A stretch of DNA of 64,000 nucleotides from Axinella damicornis (taxonomy: Eukaryota; Porifera; Demospongiae; Axinellida; Axinellidae): positions 14,018,774-14,082,773 of the forward strand of contig OZ007511.1 of NCBI GenBank assembly GCA_963931865.1, in the 5' to 3' direction. This document shows, in pieces, positions 42,576 through 53,976 of this stretch; positions within the stretch are counted from its first letter, which is position 1, and every line of letters begins with the position of its first letter. The translations under genes were made by a program, and so were the position numbers. The notes beneath the pieces were generated by a model. The model searched no databases. It was given only the letters and a program-made list of their open reading frames with translations, and was not told the DNA's origin.

Positions 42576-44358
42576 ATGCCTGCTGGTCGCAAGGGAAAGG
42601 CGAAGCCACCTGCTGCCGTCCTCCCCGTGGACGTGGAAGAGGAGTTTAGCTGCGGGGAGGAAGCTGACAGCCCAAACGGTTGGTCATTTACGTTCCAAGG
42701 CCCATTGGCATGAATGAGTGAGATTTTATGTAAGCCACTTGGCAGCAAGCCAATGAGACTCATACTTGAGACAATTGGGCAGCATGTATAAAACATGAGG
42801 AGAAAGAGGGGGTGCGTGTGTCTGACATAGTAAGGGTCGAGGAGAGCTGTTTTTTGAGCTGGTATATATAGATTTCTTTCCGAAACTACCCACATCTACT
42901 CCCTACACACAGCCAGTTGTTCTGAGCCTCTGCGTGGCAAGAAGAGGAGGTATGGTGCCACAGACGAATCTGAGCCTGCATTTGGGTGAGCCACTTGGCC
43001 GTGCTACTTGTAGTCTTCCATGTGTTGTCAACCGCTGTACCGGAATTTGAAAAGAGGATGCCTTCACGTACGTACTCCTGTTATCTGCAATGCAGGGGAG
43101 AGATGCAGTCTATGTTGACCAGTTTTGGAGGTATGTACTATGCATACAAATAGCATATCTACAATGTCACTGTACTCTTGCCTGTTCCAATACAAACAGC
43201 TGACATTTCCAAGAGCCTGGCATCAAAGCGCAAACGTCTTGAAGGGTTCACCCAGGCCTCCCTCAAGACAAGCAACAAGAAAGTGGACGAAGTATGGAAG
43301 ACCCAGCATGAGGAAAGGTCAGATGTAATACAAGACAGTGTGCAGACAGTGATTGTTCCTCTCTGTACGTCACAGACATCACCACATATTATGAGCATGC
43401 AGGTTCAGTCAATTCATACCTGATGAGGTCCACAAGGCTAAATTACAGTCATGCAGTATTACTGCAGTTTGAATATGAACCAAGGGCTGCATGAAGTGAA
43501 GCTACATGCAATGTACACATGTAGCGATGTCTGTGGTGAAATTCACCCTACAGTGGTTCTGCAGAGATAGTGATACCCGGATGGTGTAATGACTTTGTGC
43601 ATGTGTCTCCCTCTAGGCAGCGTCTTGGTGACGAGTATAAGAAGCAAGTGAAGGGAGTGCTCTCCCAGTGGGAGACCGACGTTGAGAAGAGCAAAGAGTC
43701 GGAAGAGAAGATGCAGACGCTGCTGAAGCAACAGCAGAAGCTCTTCCAGCAACAGCGCATTGTGCAGGCCCAGAGACTGAAAACCATCAAACAGCTCCAC
43801 GAGCAGTATATGAAGGTGAGAAGAACCCAATCTTATAGAGGAAAAAGATAAGCACTTTCCAGTATACAGTCCTTGTCTCCCCCCCCCCCCCCCCCCTCAC
43901 CATAGGGTATGAGTGAACTGGACAGGTGCCATCATGAACAACAGTCCAGCATGCAGGGAGAGCTCAAGAAGGAGATGGCCCTGCTCCAGAAGAAGATCCT
44001 GATGGAAACCGTAAGTCAACCAGCACCGCACCCAACACATTCACAACTAGTGGGTCAATTCTTCAGTAATGGATGCACTTTGGCTACAAGTAAATTCTGC
44101 TCCAGCAGCCTCCTTGCCAGGCCGACTAGTTCCATCACAAGTGTTGTTACCCGCTGGTCGTATGAGCAAACACAGTCCAGTAGCTGGCTGTGTCCAGCCA
44201 TATACGTCTGTGTCTCAGTTTAGTGCATGCATTATCACGTGTGGGGTTCGAGTTAAATGATGTCGCAAATAAAAGGGAAATTGACCGTCCATCTGCAGCA
44301 ACACCAGGAGATTTCTAACGTGAAGCGCTCCCTGCAAAGCATGCTGTCTCAAGTGTAG
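42576..44358 (+). CDS. SYCP3: Synaptonemal complex protein 3 (SYCP3), seven exons
   Basis: Exons 42576-42678, 42913-42985, 43096-43130, 43200-43317, 43617-43815, 43906-44010, 44299-44358 sum to 693 bp, 230 residues (human SYCP3 is 236), and all phases join. The encoded protein has the SYCP3/Cor1 signature: KRRYGATDESEPAFG, GEMQSMLTSFG, ADISKSLASKRKRLEGFTQA, SLKTSNKKVDEVWKTQ, RIVQAQRLKTIKQLHEQYMK, KKEMALLQKKILMET and the C-terminal SNVKRSLQSMLSQV. SYCP3 forms fibres of the axial/lateral elements of meiotic chromosomes; the helical core and the C-terminal motif needed for self-assembly are present. A germline role is therefore expected. A poly-A signal (AATAAA) lies at about 44574. The exon 1 and exon 2 region is short and charged. 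Two broken copies of exons 1-3 lie upstream. Confidence 0.93.
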
Positions 44359-44593
44359 TGAACTGAGTTATTACTGTATAATCAATACCAGCCGTATGAA
44401 TGTTCTATGTCACCGTCATGGCAACCAAAGGTTAATTCATCGTCACCAGAAAATTTCATCCAATTTCATGGAGAAAAAATATATAATATATAGCACGTAC
44501 CTGTTATGTTAAACAAGATCAGGTTACCTGGCTACGACACTACACAGCTACATACGACATCGTTACAAGACTAAATAAAAACGATTCTAGTGT

Positions 44594-47386
44594 CTAATGA
44601 GGGTCGTTTCTTGTGGGGGGAGGTTTTGGGATCGTAAAGCATGAAATGTTGAGATAGTCACAGATCTGTCTGCATAGAGAAACACACAGCACCAAGATAT
44701 CCAATACATTGAAGATCTGAAAAGAAAAGGGAGTAAATACGGTTATTGTCAGTGAAGAAATAGCCGTGTCAAATGGTAGCCTTGTTCCCAGGTCCACCGT
44801 CACTTGGAATATAAAACAACTAGACATACTAACATGCCCCTCACAGCAACGGCTGTCACGACATAGAGTTCTGGTAGAGGTGTTCCGAAGTAGAGATTGA
44901 GGTAGGCCAGTAGTGGGCCCAGCATGATGGGGTCCAGGAGAGGGAATGGACTCTTGGTCATACTGGCTACCTAGGAGAGAGGATACACTTACAGTCAAGA
45001 CAAAATAAAGCCAGCAGAGATAGCTTAGGGAATCTCGCCAAGTCAATTGATATTCTGTATCCCAAGGGGCATCTTGATGATAGTCATGTGACTATCACAC
45101 TACTGAGTCTTATAATCACTGTGTACTGCCACCTATAGTATAGTATGACAGTCATATGACTGTTTCAAAATCACTGAACAATGCACGTACAACCCTGCTA
45201 CCAGCACCTTGATGATAAGTCACATGCACAACTGTGTCTCACTGGGCCAGCATACCATCACCTTGATAACAATCACATGATTGTCACATGCATTATCCAG
45301 TCCCATATGAGCTGGCATACCACGATCTTGATGACAGGCTTGACGAATGGTAGACACGTTGCTGTGAGGAAGAGCATACAGTTGGTGTGAAGCAGGTGGT
45401 AGGGGGAAGCCCTTGCATAGAGGAAGGGGAGGGGGGAGAGGATGAGGGGCGTTACTATGGGAGAGACCACACTCGTATCCTGCAGGGGAGGGAGGAGGGG
45501 GAGACGGATGGAGGGAGAGAGAGAGAGGGATGGAGGAAGGAGAGGAATGAGGAGATCTCAGATCACAAACCAAGCAAATTGAGAATAATTATGTGCTATC
45601 TTGAAATTGTGCAAGAGCACTGCACATGTACTTTGCTCTTACCGCCACTGTGGAGCCGTTCTTTCCCACTCCGCTGGTGAGTATGATGTAGAAGGCATGA
45701 AGCAGGTTCAATGTGCTCACTGTAAGGGTCACTACCACCACCACCAGTTTGATCGAAACAGGGAGTCCAGGGAACTGTGTGAGGAGGAGGGGATTGTGTG
45801 ACGTCATGTGATACATCCAGGGACGTGGGGGGTCATGTGACATCATGTGATTTGTAGAGACATATGGGAGAATAATGCTTCGAGATACACATATGGGGAT
45901 CACTCGTAACAATGTGCACATGGGCATATGGGAGAGGATCATGTGACAAGTGATGTGTAATGGGATACAACAGGAGGTCATACTTCTATCACAACAATTC
46001 CAAACATTACTACGCCAACCTGATAGTTCCAAGCTTCAATGCCTAGGAAAGAGGTAAACAACAGGACGGCCATGTGGAGGAACTGAGCCTCTGTCACATC
46101 AACCCTGTGGAAAGGAGAGAGGAGCGGAGGAGAGAGGGTGGAGAGGAGAGGGAGTGAATTTAAACGTGACTCCTTCTGAAACGTGCATCAACTACACGTA
46201 TACAAGTCTGAGAATGACTCCAACTGCTTCTTACTTCTTAAAGTGCAGTGTTCCGGAGACATAGGTCTGCCAATGGTAGCAAAAATTCAGCACCAACAGT
46301 AGCACCACAAATATCAGTATGATGTACGGGTACTCCTGGAGACCTATAGCGCTGACAGCCGATGTTACAACAAGGAACGTTGACACAGCGTCACAGCCAT
46401 GGTCAAACAGCTCTCCTAGAGGGTTGTTGGAGCCCGTCCGTCGGGCCTGCTTCCCGTCAATTGCATCCAGCGACTGGTAGATGAAGAATCCTGCCGCACA
46501 GGAGAAATAGGTCCACCTGGGTGCCTGGGAAGGAGAGAGGCTGCAGCTGGAACTAGGGGAAGGTGTGTGCTCAGACTACCCCTGCTCCCTCAGGCTTGGG
46601 GCATGGAGTGGTCTAACAACTTATAACAATAGTGAAGCTCCCTCGCTTTGTCCAGCCAGCCTCACAACCTCATCTCATGGGATAGTACCTACTGAGCTGT
46701 ACTTGTAAATCTGATCAAGAGCCTTGATCACCTGCTTCTGCTTTACTCTCACATAACAAGCACCGGAAGTCTCACAAGCCAGACCCCTACCATGAAAACT
46801 GGGAGGGTCCGGTGAATCGAGTATACGAGCCTTGTCCTGGTGCACTGCACAGTGCAGTCCAATCATGTTGCAGTATACTGTCACACGGCATATTACGTCA
46901 ATGTTGTACTAACAATGATAGAGAGCCAAGTCAATCTTGTAGCTACCACAGGAGCTGGTTCGGCTGTACTTCTCGGGAGGAGGGGTGCACATTCGCTACA
47001 GCTAGGTTCTGACATTGTATATTTCATGTCAGGCTAATTGCATTCCAGTGGGATGTTAATCGATTCGCCAAACCCTCTCCTCTTTGTAGACTATGGTAGG
47101 GTCTGGCTCATGAGACTGCAGGCAGGACTGGTAGTGACTAGAGCCAAAGATCAGCTCTTACAGTTCCCTCTGAGTTGGGGTCACAGACCACCACCAGAAG
47201 TGATGTAAACAGGTTTATCAGCAGTCCGACGAATGTGATGAGGTTAGGAGCGACCCACAGAGGCACCTTAGTGACCAGCCACCGCCAGTAGGGCTGCATG
47301 ATCACCTCCGACAAGGAGGTACCTTGGGACCTGTACTGGTGGTCTCTCAGCCTCTGAAGCTGGGCCGGCGTTAGCAGAGAATTCAT
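44594..47386 (-). CDS. Choline/ethanolamine phosphotransferase-like, gene A
   Basis: Seven exons: 47386-47162, 46524-46235, 46104-46020, 45774-45643, 45479-45321, 44970-44845, 44716-44594; total 1140 bp, 379 residues. It catalyses transfer of phosphocholine or phosphoethanolamine from the CDP form to diacylglycerol, the last Kennedy-pathway step, in ER or Golgi membranes. The CDP-alcohol phosphotransferase motif DGxxARx8Gx3Dx3D is complete (DGKQARRTG ... GELFDHGCD). Other family marks are LRDHQYRSQG, PLWVAPNLITFVG, GVGKNGSTVA and about eight to ten hydrophobic segments. The ATG at 47386 was chosen because the codon further upstream in the frame is TTG. Gene B downstream on the plus coordinates has the same intron positions. 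Substrate preference (choline or ethanolamine) cannot be told from the sequence alone. Confidence 0.9.
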
Positions 47387-47824
47387 GACGTTTGGAGGTA
47401 CTGAAATGAGCGCAGACAACTCCTGGAACAGCCTTCTCTCTCTTTGTTATTCTTTGCCTAAGGCTACAACCGACGAACCGTAGTACTGAATTCAGTGTGA
47501 ATCGAATTCGAACACATGGGAACACGCCTCCAGCTCTATTTAATGCACATGCTCCAGTAATAACCAACAATTTAATGGTACACTGTAGCACTTCCTGTGC
47601 ATGTGTAGTCATTCTATTGCAAATTATTAACACTGCATGATTCTTGTCACTGAATTTGAAGGACAAAATCACATACCGGTACTAGTACATAATAAAAAAG
47701 CATAAATACCTGAGAATATGCAGCTGATAAAACCAGAAATATTAACGTTTCTCTGGCCACGGTAGAAGTCCCTAAGTGACTCAGACACCATGTACCCAGT
47801 ATCCACAGCAACAAACTGGTTACA

Positions 47825-48821
47825 TCACTGTTTGGTCTTGCTTGGATTGGAATGGGGTATTGTGAAGCAGGAGATTCCCAGGGCATCGCAGATCTGGCCA
47901 CAAGCAGAGATGCACATCAGAGAAATGTCCACGATGTTGTACAACTGGAGAGTCAGAATATGGAAGAAAGAAACATGTTTATCGACGGCCATTAGGTCAG
48001 GCAGACTATACAGTGTACCGCCTACTTGCACATAACAATAGGCTTTTTTCAGTCACATGATCCACAAGCTCAATGTGCACTGTAGAGATGTCATCATGAA
48101 TGTAAATTGTGGAAGTGGCTTATGTAATGTAGTTTCCCTGGTTTTATAGGACAGTATAACTCTAGGATTGTATTACATCAGTTGATATGCTGGAAGCTGA
48201 ACTGAGCTACAACAAGGGATGGTCATTCCAATATGCACCATACTTTAGCTGCAATCGGGTCACAACCGTACAAAAACTACCTGTAACAGCCAGCGTGGCC
48301 ACACTCCTAAACCTGTTACCGCAGCAACGTTACTACAGCAACTGGTCTCATTCCAGACACACATCATTTAAGTCACACACAATATAAGCACGCTCACATG
48401 ACCTCTACAAGGAGTGTAATTGGCATGGCTTGACCTATCATGCCCCTGGGTAATGTTTCACAGATCGATTTGTGCCTCTGAGTGGCTTGCTACACATGAA
48501 CTCCCTGTTGCTAGGTTACTGGAATGCCTAATCGTAAATGTAGCCCCTCACAGCAATGGCTGTCACGACATAGAGTTCTGGTAGAGGTGTTCCGAAGTAG
48601 AGATTGAGGTAGGCCAGTAGAGGACCCAGCATGATGGGGTCCACGAGAGGGAACGGACTCTTGGTCATTCCAGCCAACTGGGAGAGAAAAGGGAAGAGGG
48701 GGAGGGAGGAGGGGGGAGGGGGGAGGTGGACAGTGGAGGGGGACAAGGGATGGGGACATGGGAGGGGATGGAACAGAGGGACGGAGAAAGGGGACGAGAG
48801 GGAGAGGAGGATGCCACTTAT

Positions 48822-48920
<99 letters not shown>

Positions 48921-51798
48921 TAGCCTCGATTCGAGGTTAACATACAGGGAGTCACACATCACAACATTGCATGATTTACCATCATATAGACGACCATCTT
49001 GGACATGGGGAAGTAGAAGGCGGTGAAGAAGACGACGCAGTTGGTGTGCAGGAGTCTGGCTGGCGAGTGAGTGGCATAGAGAAGCATCAGGGAGATTAGG
49101 ACAATGGGAGTGACGATGGGGGAGACAACACTTGTGTCCTGGCGGGAGGAGGGGGGGAGGGGGGGAGTGAGGGACTCTACGCACAAGTAATTCCCGTACA
49201 CACTGACATATGTCACTGACTGACACAGTTGATCCATTCTTACACACAACGCTCACCACCACAGTTGATCCATTCTTACACACAACGCTCACCACCACAG
49301 TTGATCCATTCTTACACACAACGCTCACCGCCACAGTTGATCCATTCTTACACACAACACTCACCGCCACAGTTGATCCATTCTTACACACAACGCTCAC
49401 CACCACAGTTGATCCATTCTTACACACAACGCTCACCACCAGAGTTGATCCATTCTTACACACAACTCTCACCGCCACAGTTGATCCATTCTTACACACA
49501 ACGCTCACCACCACAGTTGATCCATTCTTACACACAACGCTCACCGCCACAGTTGATCCATTCTTACACACAACGCTCATCACCACAGTTGATCCATTCT
49601 TACACACAACGCTCACCGCCACAGTTGATCCATTCTTACACACAACGCTCATCACCACAGTTGATCCATTCTTACACACAACGCTCACTGCCACAGTTGA
49701 TCCATTCTTACACACAACGCTCACCGCCACAGTTGATCCATTCTTGCCAACACCACGAGTGAGGATGATGTAATATGCACTAAGGAGGTTGAGAACGCTG
49801 AAGAAGAGTGTACCCACACATGTCAAAAACTTTAGAGAGAGACCCAGGCCTGGGAACTGGGAGGAGGGAGGGAGGAAGGAGGAGGGAGGAGGGAGGAAGG
49901 GAGGGAGGGAGGAGGGAGGAAGGGGGAGGAGGGAGGAGGTGGGAGGAGGGAGGAGGGAAGGAGGTGGGAGGAGGGAGGAGGGAAGAGGGAGAAGGAAAGA
50001 GGAAGGAGAGAAGAGGGAGGGTTGAGGGAGGAAAGGAGAGAAGAAGAGCAGTCTGTGGGTGAGGCCATGCAATTCAACTGACGTACTAGACATCCATAGA
50101 TTCCAACAGTAATTGCCAAGTGCAAAACAGCCATGCTGCGAGGATTTAATCACTCACCTCCAGATTCCAGACCTCGGATCCAAAGAAGAACGTGACGAGG
50201 AGAGAAATGATATGAGCTAGAAGAGCCTCACCTATGTCGATCCTGAGTGTGGATAAAGGGTGAGGAGTGGGGAGGGGGAGGGGGAGGGAGGGGGAGGGGG
50301 AGGGAGGGGGAGGGGGAGGAGGGGAGCAGGGGGAGGAGGGGGAGGAGAAGAGACGGAGGGGAGAGGAGAACGGAATTGGGGGGGAACGAGGGAGTGGGAG
50401 GAGAGTGGAGAAGAACCCTAACACTTGGCCACACTAAAGCACCTACATGTACGACCTACACAAGGGCTACTTACGATGTGAAAACTGTATCGATGGCTAC
50501 TATGACCATTCCCTGGCAGGAACTGTATCGATGGCTACTATGACCATTCCATGGCAGGAACTAGGGTAACTGTATCGATGGCTACTATGACCATTCCCTG
50601 GCAGGAACTAGGGTAACTGTATCGATGGCTACTATGACCATTCCCTGGCAGGAACTGTATCGATGGCTACTATGACCATTCCCTGGCAGGAACTGTATCG
50701 ATGGCTACTATGACCATTCCCTGGCAGGAACTGTATCGATGGCTACTATGACCATTCCCTGGCAGGAACTGTATCGATGGCTACTATGACCATTCCCTGG
50801 CAGGAACTGTATCGATGGCTACTATGACCATTCCCTGGCAGGAACTGTATCGATGGCTACTATGACCATTCCCTGGCAGGAACTGTATCGATGGCTACTA
50901 TGACCATTCCCTGGCAGGAACTGTATCGATGGCTACTATGACCATTCCCTGGCAGGAACTGTATCGATGGCTACTATGACCATTCCCTGGCAGGAACTGT
51001 ATCGATGGCTACTATGACCATTCCCTGGCAGGAACTGTATCGATGGCTACTATGACCATTCCCTGGCAGGAACTGTATCGATGGCTACTATGACCATTCC
51101 CTGGCAGGAACTGTATCGATGGCTACTATGACCATTCCTTGGCAGGAACTGTATCGATGGCTACTATGACCATTCCCTGGCAGGAACTGTATCGATGGCT
51201 ACTATGACCATTCCCTGGCAGGAACTGTATCGATGGCTACTATGACCATTCCTTGGCAGGAACTGTATCGATGGCTACTATGACCATTCCTTGGCAGGAA
51301 CTGTATCGATGGCTACTATGACCATTCCTTGGCAGGAACTGTATCGATGGCTACTATGACCATTCCCTGGCAGGAACTAGGTACATGTGCATCACACACA
51401 TCACGTCCTCCTCACTGTTTGAAGTGAAGCACGCCACACACGTAGGTCTGCCAGTGGTAGCTATAGTTCAACTGGACAACGATCACCACAAGCAGGAGCA
51501 TCAGGTACGGAAACTCGCTCATTCCAGGTGCACACGACGCCACAACAGCGTACAGGAAGGTCGTTACTGCATCACATCCGTGGTCAAAATACTCTCCTAG
51601 TGGACTACTGGTGCCAGTTCTCCGTGCCTGTTTGCCATCAATTCCGTCCAGCGTTTGATACAAGAAGATTCCTACTGCCGCAAACAGGCAAGTCCACCTA
51701 GATGCCTGTGTGTTTGAATGTGTGTGTGCATGTGTGTGTGTGCATGTGTGTGTGTGTGCATGTGTGTGTGTGTGTTTGAATGTTTGTGTGTGCATGTC

Positions 51799-51889
<91 letters not shown>

Positions 51890-52224
51890 ATGTGCATGGT
51901 GCATGTGTATATGCATATGTGTACACACACAGACAGTCTGGCAAGTCGCATGCTTAGCTTCAAAAGAAGCCATCCAAGTGATCCAATCTGACGCACCTTC
52001 CCTTCTGCATTCAGGTCTTGCAGTACCATCAGCAACGCTGTCCCAACAGTGACACAAAACCCTACAAACGTAATCAGGTTCGGGGCCACCCATAACGGCA
52101 CCCTATCCACCAGCCAGTCCCAGAAGTGTCGGAGAAAGTAATATTCGACCAGTGATGCCCCCTCGGTGCGGTACTGATGGTCCTTCAATCTGCTCAGCTG
52201 AGGCGGTGACAGTACTGCCCTCAT
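47825..52224 (-). CDS. Choline/ethanolamine phosphotransferase-like, gene B
   Basis: Exons 52224-51997, 51705-51416, 50242-50158, 49856-49725, 49138-48980, 48677-48552, 47944-47825; total 1140 bp, 379 residues, with exons 2-6 exactly as long as in gene A. The catalytic motif is complete (DGKQARRTG ... GEYFDHGCD) and PLWVAPNLITFVG is shared. Sequence divergence from gene A is substantial, so this tandem duplication is old and the copies may differ in substrate. The 3' border of exon 4 is embedded in a 36-bp minisatellite that repeats the donor site; the exon end at 49725 is the first donor and gives the same length as in gene A. Introns also hold a (CA)n tract, a (TG)n tract and a 38-bp minisatellite. 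A stop follows soon after the exon 6 donor, so retention would truncate the protein. Confidence 0.88.
48826..48914. repeat. (CA)n microsatellite in intron 5 of gene B
   Basis: About 44 uninterrupted CA units. Confidence 0.95.
49224..49760 (-). repeat. 36-bp minisatellite duplicating the exon 4 end and 5' splice site of gene B
   Basis: Fifteen copies of the block that encodes KNGSTVA followed by GTGAGCGTTGTGTGTAAGAA. The first copy is the true exon end; fourteen follow in what would be intron. Because the unit is 36 bp the frame stays open through all copies (KNGSTVAVSVVC repeated). Some units have changed the donor (GTGATGAGC, GTGGTGGTGAGC). Confidence 0.92.
50490..51380. repeat. 38-bp minisatellite in intron 2 of gene B
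   Basis: About 22 units of GAACTGTATCGATGGCTACT plus ATGACCATTCCCTGGCAG, nearly identical; two early units carry an extra AGGGTAA step. No coding role. Confidence 0.92.
51803..51890. repeat. (TG)n microsatellite in intron 1 of gene B
   Basis: About 43 uninterrupted TG units, flanked by GTGCATGTG variants. Confidence 0.95.
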
Positions 52225-52703
52225 CCCGACTGCATCCAATTAACAACGTGTGTGCACTGTGCACTAGTCGCTGTCCAACTCCAGGGGTGAGAAATTATCA
52301 ACGATTATGGAACGAAATTCCTCCTAAATTGCTTCTATTTGAACATCCAAGATACGCGCGTAATTGTGTGGGGATTGAAGCAGAGATTCGATGGTTTGAG
52401 ATGTTCTCGGGCGACTGGTGCGGATAAGGAACGTCTCATCTAGACTCCCCAGGCCCTCGGCCTCGCTCACGTTGCTGCACGTTGTCTATTATGTTCAATA
52501 TTTCTTGCTTCCTCAGCTGCGAATAATTAGAGAATTGCTGCAAAGTTTGCTGTTATTCTCTGTTGGACAGTATGCAGACGGATTGTGCCCATTCTGAGAT
52601 CAGCTCTTTGCAGCAGCCGAAGATTGAAGGTACCTGTGCATTGGTCATACATAAAGATATTCTATGATCAGGGTTTCATTTTGGGGGAGCGGAAGGGACA
52701 TAT

Positions 52704-52736
<33 letters not shown>

Positions 52737-52868
52737 TTTGCAGGAGCTGTTATGTATGCAATTAGGCAACTCATGCCCCCCTCCCCCAATACTTTGCCGT
52801 GCTACAATATTTCCCCCTCCGGATCCCCAAACAATTTTCTGCCATTAGTTAGCTAACTAGATTTGCAT

Positions 52869-53455
52869 TAGTCTCGTTCCCAGACCCCCCTCGGAAAAAT
52901 CGAGAAAGGGTCTGGCAACACGTATGGCAATGCTGCTTCCAAGAGGAATTCAATCAGTTACACAATCACGTGTGAATGTTTACACTCGAGGTGATAATTG
53001 GAGTTGTGCCACTAAATAGCTGCATGTACAGTACTAAGTCTAGCTTGAACATGTCAGACACTGTACCAAGCCGTTCTACGCTACTACCCTGAGAGCGGAG
53101 AGCTGCACAGTACAAAAGTCGAATTACGACGGGAAGCTAACGGTATTAACAAAAGCTTTTCCCGTAGCCGACTGGTAGGCACACAAATACAGAAATGAAA
53201 GCTTCAATTACCCCTCAATGCTTCGGTATCAATGTTCCGTACCTTATCTGCCTCGGGAAACTTCGACAGCCTTGTCAACTGAACGCCATGATGGTCACAA
53301 TAAACCGATGAGTTTGCACATCCGCGATTGAACGTGACGTATGTAATTTCTGCAATCTGATTGGCGCGAGTATATAGCCCGCGCGGACACCGCATTGCCA
53401 TACGTGTTGCCAGACCCTTTCTCGATTTTCCGAGGGGGGTCTGGGAACGAGACTA
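52869..53455. mobile_element. Inverted-repeat element with 58-bp termini
   Basis: Left end TAGTCTCGTTCCCAGACCCC and right end GGGGTCTGGGAACGAGACTA are exact complements, and the match continues inward through GAGAAAGGGTCTGGCAACAC. About 0.59 kb with no transposase ORF. The outermost bases resemble the short TTCCCAGG hairpins elsewhere in the window, so this longer element may belong to the same superfamily. Confidence 0.8.
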
Positions 53456-53976
53456 GATTTGCATCATGCTAGTTAATTGAAGCTAAACCTAAATCATTTA
53501 ATCTGCAGAATACAAAAACTAAATTTAAACTCTGATAGTCATACTGAAACAACGCTGACTTGGTCCCGACCTCTATTTCTTGATCATCAATTAATGTTAT
53601 GGACCATTGAAGCCTGGTGCGACCATTGTAACTGGCACACAGTCAAAACATCTAGCAGGGCAATCACACAAGCTCTTGCTGTATCGTCCCCAGATTACTT
53701 TGTCCCGTAGGAAGTAAGATACCCATAGCTGCTGCAGGGAATAGCTATCTTGATTCAGTTGCCAGTTGCTGTAGTACTTTAAAGAGCAGATTACAATGAT
53801 CAGCAGAAGTATATAAACACCGCACTAAAATATAACCATGACTACACTGGTTGTGCATGGTGGTAGATGATATACATGGAGTTATTGTAGTAGATACGGA
53901 ACTAGCTATCGGAGTCTTTTGAGCTATCTGATTTTTCAGAGCTATCGTAGTTCTCAGGGTCTTCAAAGCTATGAGA

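Noticed and set aside
48528..50153. 541-residue minus-strand ORF through the gene B repeats
   Set aside because: It mixes exon, intron and microsatellite frames; the exon 5 part is out of the proper frame. Only the exon 4 and repeat part is meaningful.
50490..51380. CRISPR-like or coding repeat array
   Set aside because: Contiguous 38-bp units without spacers inside an intron; no conserved frame.
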